In this document: positions 1 to 9,900 of the stretch, in pieces | How positions within the stretch are numbered: position 1 is the first letter of the stretch | Layout: each line of letters begins with the position of its first letter | Translations under genes and position numbers: made by a program | The notes under the pieces: model-generated | What the model saw: only the letters and a program-made list of their open reading frames with translations | What the model was told of the DNA's origin: nothing | Database searches by the model: none | Origin: Bacteroidales bacterium | Lineage (GTDB): Bacteria; Bacteroidota; Bacteroidia; Bacteroidales; PXBB01 | Assembly (NCBI GenBank): GCA_028698995.1 | Contig: JAQVVM010000018.1 | Span: 1-64,000, forward strand | Direction: 5' to 3' | DNA: 64,000 bases

Positions 1-1438
1 CAACAAATTCTCATGCCAGAGATTGCTTGCAATATCAAGTTGGGTGGTGCTTTTGTCGGCACTGAAAAATCTATGGTTGACATGAATACCTGCTTCAGCA
101 TTTATGTTTTGTTTTAAAGGAAGTTTATAGTCAGTTTTAAATTCCCACTGATTCATATAGTGGTCTTCATAAAAACGGCGGTTGAGCTGAAGGTCATTTT
201 TTTCAAAACTCTCGGTACTGTAATGTTGCAAAATATCCTGATCATTAATGCCTTGCCAGTTGAGGTAATTAGCTGAAAATACGATATTGTGTCCATTTGT
301 ATCTATATCGTGTCTCAAAAGAATATCTCCCTGTAGCTGATTTGCTCCCAGGAAAAAATCGTCAGAAGAAATATAGTAATTGCTTGCCTGATTGATTGTA
401 TGGGTATAGTCGCTGTTAATAAGACTGTGGAACTCAAAACGCATCCATGACAATCCTGTTGAAAGCAGGGTGTTTTCACCAAGTTTTATTTCAATCTGTG
501 GATGGATATCAGCATTAAAACGTTTTCTGATTCTTTCAACATCATTCATCACAGAGCCTTCTGAATCGAAATTTGAAGATATTAATGAATTTGTGCTTGA
601 CGAAAAGTTGTTATGACTAAGAATACTTCCGGAAATCTGATAATTCAGATTTTTGTAACTGTTCGTAAAAATCACATCGCCGTTATACTTATTTCGCAAG
701 CCTACTCTGGCATTAATAAAGCCGTTCATGGGAGTGGTTGAGAGTCTTTTTGTTTTGATATTAATAATACCTGAAGCACCGGCAGCATCGTAGCGTGCTG
801 AGGGGTTTGTTATGATCTCAATAGTCTCAATCTGAGCAGAAGAAATTTGTTTTAAGACATCAGTACGATTACTGACAACAATTTTATCATTAATAAGAAG
901 AAGAAAATCTGTGCTGCCCCTCAGAGAGACATTGTCATCATTATCCACACTTACAGAAGGAGATTGCTTCAATACGTCAATTGCGGATCCATTAGAAGCA
1001 TTAATACCGGATGAAGCATTAATAATCTGTTTATCAATCTTATATTCAACAGTTGAACGTTCTGCCGTAATTTCTACGCCTTGCAATGCCTGTAAGTCAG
1101 GAACCAGAAATAACTCACCTGTTTGAGAACCTTTTCCAACATGAAGATTGTTTATCACAAGAGTCTCATACCCTAAAAACCTGATTTCTATTTTATAAAT
1201 TCCTTCTGAAATTCGTGCCATTCTAAAAATACCATTTTCATCAGTAATACAACCGGCTACTAGACTGGAGTCCGGTATATTATACAATGCTACGGAGGCA
1301 TATTCCACAGGTAATTTTGTCTGAGCATCAGAGACCTTGCCTGTAATGTCGGCTTTGTCTGATTCGGTTTCTGTTTCGGCAAATATTTTATTTATTGCCA
1401 TCATCAATAATAAAAGAAAAAATATTTTTGTCTTCATA
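1..1438 (-). CDS. TonB-dependent outer-membrane receptor / beta-barrel protein (3' part missing)
   Basis: Outer-membrane protein of the TonB-receptor / OMP_b-brl_3 type. The frame opens at an ATG read leftwards from 1438 and stays open to the window edge, so about 479 N-terminal residues are visible and the C-terminus is lost. A signal peptide (MKTKIFFLLLLMMAINKIFA) is followed by a carboxypeptidase-regulatory-like domain at about residues 30-105, with the phrases ITGKVSDAQTKLPVEYASV, DENGIF and LGYETL. A plug-like region follows with VLKQSPSVSVDNDDNVSLRG and IETIEIITNPSARYDAAGAS, then the start of the barrel. The substrate cannot be read from sequence, and no clear SusD partner lies in the window. 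It is divergent from the sensor kinase and LytTR regulator on the + strand, which may control it; that is inference. Confidence 0.88.
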
Positions 1439-1455
1439 AAAATTGGATTTTCAGT

Positions 1456-1487
1456 CAAAATTAATGGCAGACATATCTTTATACAAA
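1456..1487 (-). promoter_or_regulatory. Bacteroidota-type promoter for the outer-membrane receptor
   Basis: On the - strand the -7 element TAATTTTG (1456-1463) lies 20 nt from a TTTG (1484-1487), matching TTTG-N19-21-TAnnTTTG. The predicted RNA start falls about 10 nt before the ATG at 1438, a very short leader. Confidence 0.5.
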
Positions 1488-1658
1488 TCAAATATACGAG
1501 GAGGGTAAATACCTATACAACTGATAATAAATTAATCACAAAGGCGGATATATCCATAAAAAGAAGATTTGCAGATTAAAAAAAGGCGTTTGTATATTTC
1601 AATAAAAAAAATGAACAAATTGCTTTTCAAATGTTTAACTTTACAAAAAAAACAGGCC

Positions 1659-2687
1659 ATGTATCTTTTTAATTACAGAAACAAAGCGCAAAGAATAGTC
1701 ACACATATTATGTTCTGGCTTGCTTACATCTTCTTTTTCAGTGTGATGTCTCTCAATCCCATGATAACATTTAAAGAAACTATTATCAATGGTTTTGTAT
1801 TTGTTTCTGTTGATATATTTGCCACCTATGTCGTTATCTATTTTTTGATACCTTATTTTTTAAAACCAAGGAAATACCTGCAATTTATTTTACTTACCAT
1901 ACTACTGGCTGTTATTACCATTTTGCTGAATAAGCTTATTCAACATTATATATACATTCCTATTTTTCACCCAGAATATCTTGAAAAAAGGGTTTTCTGG
2001 CAGGGCAACTACTGGTATTACTTTGTTTCAACATTTACCGTGGTTATTTTTGGGGCCGGCGTTAAGCTTGTTAAACTATGGGTACAGGAGCAGCAAAACA
2101 AAACAGATTCTGAAAATCAGAAAATCAAAAGTGAGTTACTCCTGCTTAAGTCACAATTAAATCCACATTTTTTATTTAATACACTCAACAACATAGATTC
2201 TCTGATAGTCTCAAACCCACAAAAAGCTTCTGAGAGTATCATTCGCCTTTCAGACATTTTACGTTATGTGACCTACAATACAAAAGATGATTTGGTAACT
2301 ATTGAAAAAGAAGAGGAAAGTCTGCGCAGTTTCATTGAACTTAATATTTTGCGATTCGGAAATAATTTTATCAGTTATGATGCAGACATTTTAAATCCCT
2401 CACGTGTTATAGCTCCTATGCTTCTTATACCACTGGTTGAAAATGCTATTAAGCATGGAGATAAGAAAGCAGGTTTACCTGCTATCCAAATTATTCTTAG
2501 TGTAAATGAAGATATTACATTTACAGTTGTTAATGCAATACCAAAAGATTCAATTCAAAAAGATGCAGTGGGAGGTGTGGGTATTGCCAATCTCAAACGC
2601 CGTCTGGAATTGATTTACCCAAATGCACACCATTTTGAACATAAAGTAGAAGACAACAAATATATTGCAAGCCTATGGATTCGCTGA
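1659..2687 (+). CDS. LytS/YpdA-type sensor histidine kinase (His_kinase family)
   Basis: Membrane sensor kinase of the LytTR-associated His_kinase family (PF06580 type). About four hydrophobic segments occupy the first 140 residues, followed by the phospho-acceptor box LKSQLNPHFLFNTLNNI, with the predicted phosphorylated His at residue 170 from this start. The N-box LIPLVENAIKHGDKKAG and the G-box GVGIANLKRRL follow. I chose the ATG at 1659 because the family usually begins just before the first membrane helix. An in-frame ATG at 1611 and a TTG at 1569 would add 16 or 30 residues. A weak promoter candidate (TTTG at 1568, TATATTTC at 1593, 21 nt apart, one mismatch) would allow the 1611 start. 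The end overlaps the regulator start by 13 nt, implying translational coupling. No extracytoplasmic sensing domain is present beyond the membrane loops. Confidence 0.9.
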   Translation: MYLFNYRNKAQRIVTHIMFWLAYIFFFSVMSLNPMITFKETIINGFVFVSVDIFATYVVIYFLIPYFLKPRKYLQFILLTILLAVITILLNKLIQHYIYIPIFHPEYLEKRVFWQGNYWYYFVSTFTVVIFGAGVKLVKLWVQEQQNKTDSENQKIKSELLLLKSQLNPHFLFNTLNNIDSLIVSNPQKASESIIRLSDILRYVTYNTKDDLVTIEKEEESLRSFIELNILRFGNNFISYDADILNPSRVIAPMLLIPLVENAIKHGDKKAGLPAIQIILSVNEDITFTVVNAIPKDSIQKDAVGGVGIANLKRRLELIYPNAHHFEHKVEDNKYIASLWIR

Positions 2688-3418
2688 CCTACTCTTGTAT
2701 AGCTGTTGACGATGAAGCACCGGCGCTGGAAAAAATAAAAAGGTTCATCGAAAAAGTCCCTTTTCTTCAATTAAAGGCATCTTTCGATAATGCCATCAGT
2801 GCAATGAGTTATTTAAAGAAACACAAAACGGACATCCTGTTTCTCGATATTCAGATGGATGAATTATCTGGAATACAGCTGGTTGAGTTGCTGGATTATA
2901 AACCTGTCATCATTTTTACTACTGCCTATGAACAATATGCCATGAAAGGCTATGAACTTGATGTGAGTGATTATCTGCTTAAACCTTATTCTTTCGAAAG
3001 ATTTTTAAAAGCTGTAAATAAGGCACTTCGGATATATGAAGACAAAAATGCATCTCTTATTAAGGCAGATAAAGAGACAAACAATAGTGCTGATTTCATT
3101 TTTGTAAAAACAGAATACAGAATTCAGAAAATATTTGTTGACAAAATACTTTATATTGAAGGCATGAAGGACTATCTAAAAATTGTTATGCTGGATGATA
3201 GCGTCATGACACTAATGAATTTTGCCACTTTACAGGCTCTGTTACCTGAAACAAATTTTGTCAGGGTTCATAAATCCTACATCGTTGCGTTAAACAAAAT
3301 TGAATGCATTGAAAGGGACCGCATCATTATCAACAAAGAACGTGTTCCTGTTGGTGAAACGTACAGAGGTAAATTTTTCAATATTATCTCAGGATTGGGT
3401 GGAGGGAAAAAGCAATAA
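2675..3418 (+). CDS. LytTR-family response regulator
   Basis: DNA-binding response regulator of 247 residues. The receiver domain (about 7-120) has the acidic pair D12/D13, phospho-acceptor D58 in LFLDIQM, the Thr of FTTAYEQYA and the conserved Lys in YLLKPYSFERF. The LytTR DNA-binding domain (about 140-240) has FVKTEYRIQKI, YIEGMKDYLKI, and FVRVHKSYIVALNKIE. It partners the kinase whose gene it overlaps by 13 nt. LytTR regulators bind direct repeats upstream of envelope or surface genes; its targets here are unknown, though the divergent receptor gene is an obvious candidate. The downstream neighbour rimO is convergent, with 58 nt between the stops and no clear terminator hairpin. Confidence 0.94.
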   Translation: MDSLTYSCIAVDDEAPALEKIKRFIEKVPFLQLKASFDNAISAMSYLKKHKTDILFLDIQMDELSGIQLVELLDYKPVIIFTTAYEQYAMKGYELDVSDYLLKPYSFERFLKAVNKALRIYEDKNASLIKADKETNNSADFIFVKTEYRIQKIFVDKILYIEGMKDYLKIVMLDDSVMTLMNFATLQALLPETNFVRVHKSYIVALNKIECIERDRIIINKERVPVGETYRGKFFNIISGLGGGKKQ

Positions 3419-3476
3419 AATTAGGTTTAAGAGCCTCCCAAATTTCAAAGTATTATTCCTGTACTAGGGTTCCGTA

Positions 3477-4772
3477 TTATTTATTCTCTTCCGCTGTTCC
3501 GTATAATGTGTAGGCATCTGCATCCTCAATAAGAACATTATAGAAATGCCCTGGTTTAAGTTTTCTTTCTGCCTTTATAATAACTTCATTATCTACTTCG
3601 GGAGCGTCAAAAGCAGTACGGCCAGAATAAATACCGTCTTCATTACTATCAATAATGACCTTCAATTTCTTGTTGATTTTTTTAACATTATTCTCCATGG
3701 CAATATTATGCTGAAGAGCCATTAATGTATTATAACGATCTTCTTTGACACTGTTGCTTACATTATCACTAAATTGAAATGCCGGTGTATTTTCCTCGTG
3801 GGAATATTTAAAGACACCCAATCTGTCGAATCTCATCATTTTGATAAATTCTACCAAAGATTCAAAATCTTTCTTAGTTTCTCCGGGAAAACCAACAATA
3901 AAAGAAGTTCTAATGGCCACATCAGGAATAGTATTTCTTATCTTTTGAATAAGTTTAACAGTTGTTTCTTTGTCTATACCTCTTTTCATAGCTTTTAGCA
4001 AACTGTCACTGATATGTTGAAGGGGTATATCAATATATTTACAAATTTTAGGTTCATCAGCTATTATTTTAAGCACATCTTCGGGGAATGCTGCGGGATA
4101 GGTATAATTAAGCCGCACCCATTCAATGCCTTTAATCCTGCATAGTGCCGAAAGTAAATCTGCAAGTCGTTTCTTTTTATAGATATCCATTCCATAATAG
4201 GTTGTATCTTGAGCAACCACATTCAGTTCTTTTACACCTTTGGAGGCCAGATACTCTGCTTCTTCTAGAATTTTTTCTATGGTATAGGATGTATGTCGTC
4301 CCCTGATTGAAGGAATAGCACAGAAAGAACAAGAGCGGTCGCATCCTTCGGCAATTTTAAGGTAGGCATAATGGGATGGGGTGGTTATTACTCGTTCGAA
4401 GCCACTGTAATCATTTTTAACTTTGAGATAATCATGCAGCGCATCGAAATCATTAACCCCAAAAATGGCATCAATTTCAGGAATTTCTTTTATAAGCTCA
4501 TCTTTATATCTTTGCGACAAGCAACCCATGACAATAATATTCTTTATAGCTCCTGCTTTTTTAAGGCTGACATTTAAAAGAATGGCATTTACAGATTCTT
4601 CTTTGGCATCATTGATAAAACCACAGGTGTTTATAACTACTGTGTGAAATTTCCCTGATTGAGCTTCAAATGTTATTTCAAAACCTGCACGTTTAAGGCT
4701 TCCCATGAGCTTCTCACTATCAACAAGATTTTTTGCACAGCCTAATGAGATGAAGTTGATTTTTTTAGACAT
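3477..4772 (-). CDS. rimO: Ribosomal protein uS12 methylthiotransferase RimO
   Basis: Radical-SAM methylthiotransferase that adds a beta-methylthio group to an aspartate of ribosomal protein S12. The 431 residues contain the N-terminal UPF0004/MTTase domain with cluster cysteines C12 (SLGCAKNLVDSE), C50 (NTCGFI) and C84 (VMGCLS). The radical-SAM triad C144/C148/C151 lies in EGCDRSCSFCAIPSIRGRH, and a TRAM-like C-terminus follows. The signature SLGCAKNLVDSE separates RimO from MiaB. The frame stays open further upstream, but the ATG at 4772 gives the normal N-terminus and leaves 10 nt after the ftsY stop; longer starts would overlap ftsY by up to 89 nt. Its substrate S12, with the target Asp89 in KDLPG, is encoded at 55138-55518. 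Probably cotranscribed with ftsY. Confidence 0.96.
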   Translation of the reverse strand: MSKKINFISLGCAKNLVDSEKLMGSLKRAGFEITFEAQSGKFHTVVINTCGFINDAKEESVNAILLNVSLKKAGAIKNIIVMGCLSQRYKDELIKEIPEIDAIFGVNDFDALHDYLKVKNDYSGFERVITTPSHYAYLKIAEGCDRSCSFCAIPSIRGRHTSYTIEKILEEAEYLASKGVKELNVVAQDTTYYGMDIYKKKRLADLLSALCRIKGIEWVRLNYTYPAAFPEDVLKIIADEPKICKYIDIPLQHISDSLLKAMKRGIDKETTVKLIQKIRNTIPDVAIRTSFIVGFPGETKKDFESLVEFIKMMRFDRLGVFKYSHEENTPAFQFSDNVSNSVKEDRYNTLMALQHNIAMENNVKKINKKLKVIIDSNEDGIYSGRTAFDAPEVDNEVIIKAERKLKPGHFYNVLIEDADAYTLYGTAEENK

Positions 4773-4782
4773 AAATGGGACC

Positions 4783-5751
4783 TTATTTTTTGCTGAAATC
4801 ATCACTGAAGAGACTATCAACAAATGCGTCCCTGTTAAAAACCTGAAGGTCTTCAATTTTTTCACCGACACCTATATATTTAACAGGGATATTGAACTGG
4901 TCGGACACACCGATAACCACACCACCCTTGGCAGTGCCATCAAGTTTGGTAAGAGCCAGTGTATTGACGTCTGTAAAAGACACGAATTGTCTGGCTTGTT
5001 CAATGGCATTCTGTCCTGTTGAGGCATCAAGTACAAGTAAAATTTCGTGTGGGGCATCAGGTATTAACTTTTGCATTACCTTTTTAACTTTACCCAATTC
5101 ACCCATCAGGTTTAATTTATTATGAAGTCTCCCTGCTGTATCAATAATAACCACATCCACCTTTTTATTAATGGCTGAAGCAATAGTATCATAAGCAACT
5201 GAAGCAGGATCGGAGCCCATGCTTTGTGCAACAATAGGGACATCCACGCGTTGAGCCCAAATTTTTAGTTGGTCTATAGCAGCAGCTCTGAAAGTATCGG
5301 CAGCACCTAACAAAACACTTTTTCCGGCGTTTTTAAACTGATAGGCAAGTTTTCCAATGGTTGTGGTTTTTCCCACGCCGTTAACACCTACGACCATAAT
5401 AACATAGGGGTAATCTGAAACAGGAATATTAAAATCCTCATAGGTTTCTGAAACATTCTCTTTTAATAAACCAACAATTTCTTCTTTAAGTAAGTTATTC
5501 AACTGATCTGTTCCCAAGTATTTATCTTTAGCTACACGCTTTTCAATGCGTTCGATTATCTTCAGTGTGGTACTAACCCCAACATCCGAAGACACCAAAA
5601 TTTCCTCAAGATTATCAAGAACCTCACTGTCAACAGAAGATTTGCCAATGATGGCTTTAGCAATCTTAGAAAAAACACTTGTTTTGGTTTTTTCAAGACC
5701 TTTATCAAGCTGATCTTTTTTGTTTTTCGAGAAAAAATCAAAAATGCCCAT
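4783..5751 (-). CDS. ftsY: Signal recognition particle receptor FtsY
   Basis: SRP receptor GTPase that docks ribosome-SRP complexes at the SecYEG translocon. The 322 residues form a short N-terminal stretch, an N domain helical bundle, and a G domain with P-loop GVNGVGKTTTIGKL, the RAAAIDQL element, DTAGRLHNK (G3) and TKLDGTAKGG (G4). The long acidic A domain of the E. coli protein is absent, as is usual outside proteobacteria. The order rpmG - DUF4295 - ftsY - rimO is conserved in Bacteroidota. A strong hairpin (5787-5817) separates it from the DUF4295 gene, so it may be expressed at a lower level than the upstream ribosomal genes or from its own promoter. Confidence 0.97.
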   Translation of the reverse strand: MGIFDFFSKNKKDQLDKGLEKTKTSVFSKIAKAIIGKSSVDSEVLDNLEEILVSSDVGVSTTLKIIERIEKRVAKDKYLGTDQLNNLLKEEIVGLLKENVSETYEDFNIPVSDYPYVIMVVGVNGVGKTTTIGKLAYQFKNAGKSVLLGAADTFRAAAIDQLKIWAQRVDVPIVAQSMGSDPASVAYDTIASAINKKVDVVIIDTAGRLHNKLNLMGELGKVKKVMQKLIPDAPHEILLVLDASTGQNAIEQARQFVSFTDVNTLALTKLDGTAKGGVVIGVSDQFNIPVKYIGVGEKIEDLQVFNRDAFVDSLFSDDFSKK

Positions 5752-5786
5752 CTTTAATCTTTTTTAGTTATGTAATCAAAAACAAA

Positions 5787-5817
5787 AATAGGCCGAAATA
5801 ATTAATTTCAGCCTATT
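5787..5817 (-). terminator. Intrinsic terminator/attenuator between the DUF4295 gene and ftsY
   Basis: Read on the - strand, a hairpin forms from the 7-bp stem AATAGGC/GCCTATT, a single mismatch and a further 5-bp stem GAAAT/ATTTC around a 5-nt loop. A run of Ts with one interrupting G follows. It lies downstream of the DUF4295 stop and before the ftsY ATG, so it ends or thins transcription from rpmG. Confidence 0.75.
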
Positions 5818-5839
5818 AATTACCATAAAGTATTAAAAA

Positions 5840-5995
5840 TTAATTTTTTGACAAAAAATCTTTAATAGTATCAGTAGGTACAATATCTTCTTTGAATGTG
5901 TATGCACCGGTTTTTTTTGACCTTACAAATTTAATAACTTTTGTTAAGGATTTACCAGTAGTGGTTTTCAGGGTTGCAACAACTTTCTTTGCCAT
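5840..5995 (-). CDS. DUF4295 family protein (51 aa)
   Basis: Small basic protein of 51 residues beginning MAKKVVATLKTTTGKSLTKV and ending KDFLSKN. It matches the DUF4295 family, a Bacteroidota-specific small protein nearly always encoded directly after rpmG. The lysine-rich composition and the position between a ribosomal protein gene and ftsY suggest a ribosome-associated role. That role is inference; no function is established that I know of. The start ATG lies 5 nt after the rpmG stop, so the two are surely cotranscribed. Confidence 0.9.
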   Translation of the reverse strand: MAKKVVATLKTTTGKSLTKVIKFVRSKKTGAYTFKEDIVPTDTIKDFLSKN

Positions 5996-6000
5996 ATCAA

Positions 6001-6189
6001 TTATTTTATTTCTTTGTGAATAGTAACTTTTTTCAAAATGGGATTATACTTTTTCAATTCCAATCTTTCAGGTGTATTTTTCCTGTTTTTTGTAGAAATA
6101 TATCTGGATGTTCCAGGCATGCCACTGGTCTTATGTTCAGTGCATTCCAATATAATCTGTCCTCTTGCTTCTTTGTGCTTCTTGGCCAT
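6001..6189 (-). CDS. rpmG: 50S ribosomal protein bL33
   Basis: Large-subunit protein bL33, 62 residues, with the family phrases [27 protein letters not shown] and [15 protein letters not shown]. Only one cysteine is present and the CxxC pairs are missing, so this is the zinc-independent C-minus form typical of Bacteroidota. The usual upstream partner rpmB (bL28) is not here; a lipoprotein gene lies upstream instead. Confidence 0.97.
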   Translation of the reverse strand: MAKKHKEARGQIILECTEHKTSGMPGTSRYISTKNRKNTPERLELKKYNPILKKVTIHKEIK

Positions 6190-6214
6190 TTTTCCGTATT
6201 TTTAAATTTGACTG

Positions 6215-6242
6215 CAAAATTAATATTTTTTTTTAAAACAAA
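6215..6242 (-). promoter_or_regulatory. Promoter for rpmG - DUF4295
   Basis: On the - strand the -7 element TAATTTTG (6215-6222) is preceded by TTTG at 6239-6242 (spacer 16 nt), with a second TTG a few bases further out that gives a spacer nearer 20. The predicted start is about 20 nt before the rpmG ATG at 6189. Confidence 0.5.
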
Positions 6243-6261
6243 ACAATATTCTTTAAAAATT

Positions 6262-6924
6262 TTAATAATAAATATCCAAATCATTTTCTTGAAATGGTAA
6301 AACAAAGACTGAATCAAACCTTTGAACAGTACTGTTATCCTTGGTTATCATTGACTCAACAACAAAATTTAAACTTCCATAAGTTTTACAGGTAAAAGTA
6401 GTGTCATAATTTTCTCCAAACCCATGTAAATAGGAAGTGGGGCAACAATTACTACAAGAATAAGCCCCTTCAAGAATTTTATAAGTTATTTTATCTTCAG
6501 CATCAAATGGTGTTTGATTATGAACTTTAATATTAATCTGAGCTTCAGAAAAAAGATCAATTGTTTCGTCATGAATATCAACATCGGAAACCTCATCAGC
6601 ATTTATAACAATTATACTCTCAAAATAGTTGTTTTTGAATACATATAAACGGTAAGCTGAAGCAGCAGCCCTGTCAATATTAAAGGAGAATGTTCCCTGA
6701 GCATCTGTCTCCACACTTTCAATATCCTGAAAATTAGCATTATACACCCATGACTGTACTGAAGTTGAAGCAATCGTAACCTTGGCCCCACTTATAGGAA
6801 CTGAAGTGGCTCCGTTTAATACCCTGCCACTGAAAATCACCTGTGTCGCTTTCTTTTTACAGGACAGTGATAACAGAAGGGAACAAATAATGAGAACATG
6901 CAAAAAAGAATATGTTTTTTTCAT
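6262..6924 (-). CDS. Lipoprotein with carboxypeptidase-regulatory-like domain
   Basis: Predicted lipoprotein of 220 residues: signal peptide with lipobox LSLSC and acylated C22 followed by KKK. Residues about 28-105 form a CarboxypepD_reg-like beta-sandwich (FSGRVLNGATSVPISGAKV, ETDAQGTFSF), a fold common in surface lipoproteins of the phylum. A cysteine cluster C157/C160/C161 (YSCSNCCPTS) plus C179 is unusual for an envelope protein and could form disulfides or bind metal. The gene starts 56 nt downstream of the stop of the giant T9SS gene on the same strand, so the two may be cotranscribed and the lipoprotein may help anchor or assemble it. That link is inference. I recognise no specific family beyond the fold. 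Confidence 0.75.
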   Translation of the reverse strand: MKKTYSFLHVLIICSLLLSLSCKKKATQVIFSGRVLNGATSVPISGAKVTIASTSVQSWVYNANFQDIESVETDAQGTFSFNIDRAAASAYRLYVFKNNYFESIIVINADEVSDVDIHDETIDLFSEAQINIKVHNQTPFDAEDKITYKILEGAYSCSNCCPTSYLHGFGENYDTTFTCKTYGSLNFVVESMITKDNSTVQRFDSVFVLPFQENDLDIYY

Positions 6925-6980
6925 CTGAAAATATTTTTTATGTTAATAGGTCAGATACACTGCCCCGCTAAGCCATAGTT

Positions 6981-9900
6981 TTATTGTTTAATAAGTTTGT
7001 AGTAAAAAATATCAGTATCATTAGATAGCCTGACAAAATACAATCCCTTAGACAAATTTCCGGTACTGATTTTAAAATCTGCATTTGCAGCTATTGAAAA
7101 AGTCGAAGAATATAGAAGTTTTCCGGAAACATTGAGTATTTCAAGATTTATCATATCCATATTATTGATCATACATTGTACATAAAATTCATCTGTAAAA
7201 GGATTTGGGTAAATATTAAAATTGTTTTCGGAATCAATAATATGGAAGCCGGTTATGTAGTAATAAACAACATCAGAAGTGTCTGATACACATCCATTTA
7301 TGGTAACAACAACCAAATAAAACCCATCAACCAAGGGTGAGAAATACTGGTCATTTCCAAGAAAATCTCCTTGTGTGTTATACCACTCGTTACCTACACT
7401 TGAACTCGAAACAAGAGTTGACCCATTTAGCAAAATACTTGGTTTAGGGGGAACAGGATTTACATTAATTGGAACAGTAACAATATCGCTGAAACAAAAA
7501 CCCTCTTGCTGAACAGCATAAAAAACAGTATCCCCATTCAAAGGTAGTAAGTTTAAAGAATCACCGGAATAAATGAGCTGTGTTAAGTTGCTATCAGCAT
7601 ACCAAAAGACATTACCTCCTGTAGCTATTAAACTGTTGACAGAATCACCCGCACAATAATCGGGCTGTGCAGGTATTATCGGAGATAAAGGTGTTATACC
7701 GTAGTTAATATGTACCTGAGCAGGTAATCCCGGGCATGCAGGATTCTCGTACTGAAATGCGTAGATAATAGTGTCAGAAAGAAACTGGCTTGTATTGAGA
7801 AAATTTCCAGTATCAATCAAAGAATTGAAAGCAACATCGTAGTACCAGTGAATATTTACGCCTGTAGCTTCAAGCAGATTTAAGGTGTCGGCAGAACAAA
7901 CATTATGAGAAGGAGCCACTAAAGGTGGCTGGAGTGTTGTACCTATCAATACTTCAATAGGTTTGATATCAGAACAACTGCCGAATGAAGTTTCTTTAAG
8001 TATATAATAAATACCAGAATTATGGATATGATGAGGGTCGCTGATTTGTTGGGTAGCCAGGCTGTCATACCAATAGGTTACATATCCTGTTGTGGATGCT
8101 GAATCGGTGAAATAATTGGATATGTCAACAGCATTGGGTTGACAAACAACGGGATTTGTCATTATGTAAAGGTCGGGGTTATAGCAGATAGTGAAAACGG
8201 AATCACTCTGAACACTTAAATTAGGTAATTCAATGTATGTAATTTTTACTAATACTTCGGCAACAACATGTGGTGCAATCCAGAAATAAGAATCGCCATT
8301 GGGCATACCCCATTTACTGCCAATATTCGTCCATGTTGAGCCATTGTCAAAGGAGTAATCAATATAAAGCCCCCCTGTGAGATATATACCTGTCCATTGA
8401 ATTTCTATGGTGTCACCCGCTCTGAAGTCCTCTCCTCCAATTGGCTTAACAAGAGCAATCTGAGGCATAAAATCTATGGTAAAACTAAATCCACTTGTTG
8501 CATAAAGCAAAGGGTTGTCCACATCAATAATGCGAACTTTGCAATTTGTTGAAGGGGTATTGGGTACCGTCCACAAATAATGCCCAAGAGTAGCATCAAC
8601 ACTGTCTTGAATAAGCACCCAATTCACACCATTATCGGTTGAATAGAAAAGTTTGATATAAGTAGAATTGTTTGCGACCCATTGAATATCCATTTGAGTT
8701 GTTGGGTAATGGGTTATGCCTGTATTATTAGGGTACAGTAGTGCAAAAGAAGGATAAGTAATGGAGAATAGGTTATTACTCTCATCACTAAGGTTTGAAA
8801 CACCAAGGAATGTAGCTCTGACTTTAGCCTTAGTAGTTGTGTCATAAGGCACTTGCCAGAAATAAGAACCTCCATTTATCATATAATACTGGTTATCAAT
8901 ATAAAGCCAAGAAGCACCTGCATCTAAAGAATATTCCAGCCTTACAGCACCATTCAGATTTGTACCTGACCATTCAATAAGGTGTGTGTTCCCAGCAAAA
9001 AAAACCTCTCCACCATCAGGATAGGTTAGGTCTATAGTGGGACTTGGGTAAATGGTAAAATAATTGACCGATTGCGAAAAGTTTGAGGAATTATAAGAAT
9101 CAATAATTCTTACTTTGCATTTATTGGAAGGTGTATTAGGAACAATCCAGTTATAAACGCCTACAGCAGCATTGACATTTGTTGCAATATTTTGCCAGGT
9201 AAAACCACCATCAGTAGAATAAGTAATATCTATGTGTGTTGCATTTTGTGCAATCCACTGAATAAAAACTTCATTAGTCGGGAAATACGTTTCTCCACCA
9301 ATTGGACTTACAATTGCAAAAGGAGGATTCTGAATTATAAAAGTACTGTCAGATTCATCTTGTATGATGGGAGCATCATAAAAATAAACTCTCATCCTGG
9401 CATTATTTGAAGGTGTGAAAGGTACGAGCCACAAAAGTGTGTCACCATTAGGTTCACTGTATTTCCATGTCCCCACATGTGACGTTGCCCAGTTGTCGAT
9501 GCTATACTCTACCACAACAGCTCCATTGAGGTCGTGTCCGGTCCATTCAACCTGATAGAGTGAACCGGCAGTTAATATTTCACCACCATTAGGTGTCACA
9601 AGATAAATTTCAGGAAGTGGTAAAATTGAAAAAAGAGTGTCACTAAAATCGTTCAATTGTGGATTAGAAACATCACTGATTCTCACCCTGCATGAATCAG
9701 AAGGTGTATTTGGGATTATCCAGGGATATTCGTTTAATGATGCATCCACATTCTGAGCAATGTTGTGCCAAGTAGTGTCGTCAAAAGTGTATTCAATGTT
9801 AATTAAAGACAAATTTGGAGCTACCCATTTGATACTCTGGGTATTGAAAGGATAATATGTTGCATTTCCATTTGGTGTAATCAGCCCAATATCAGGATAT

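Noticed and set aside
3419-3476. Possible bidirectional terminator between the LytTR regulator and rimO
   Set aside because: No stem of useful length or T-run could be found in the 58-nt convergent gap.
4773-4871. Longer N-terminus for RimO
   Set aside because: It would overlap the end of ftsY by 89 nt and add residues not found in the family; MSKKINFISLGCAKN is the normal start.
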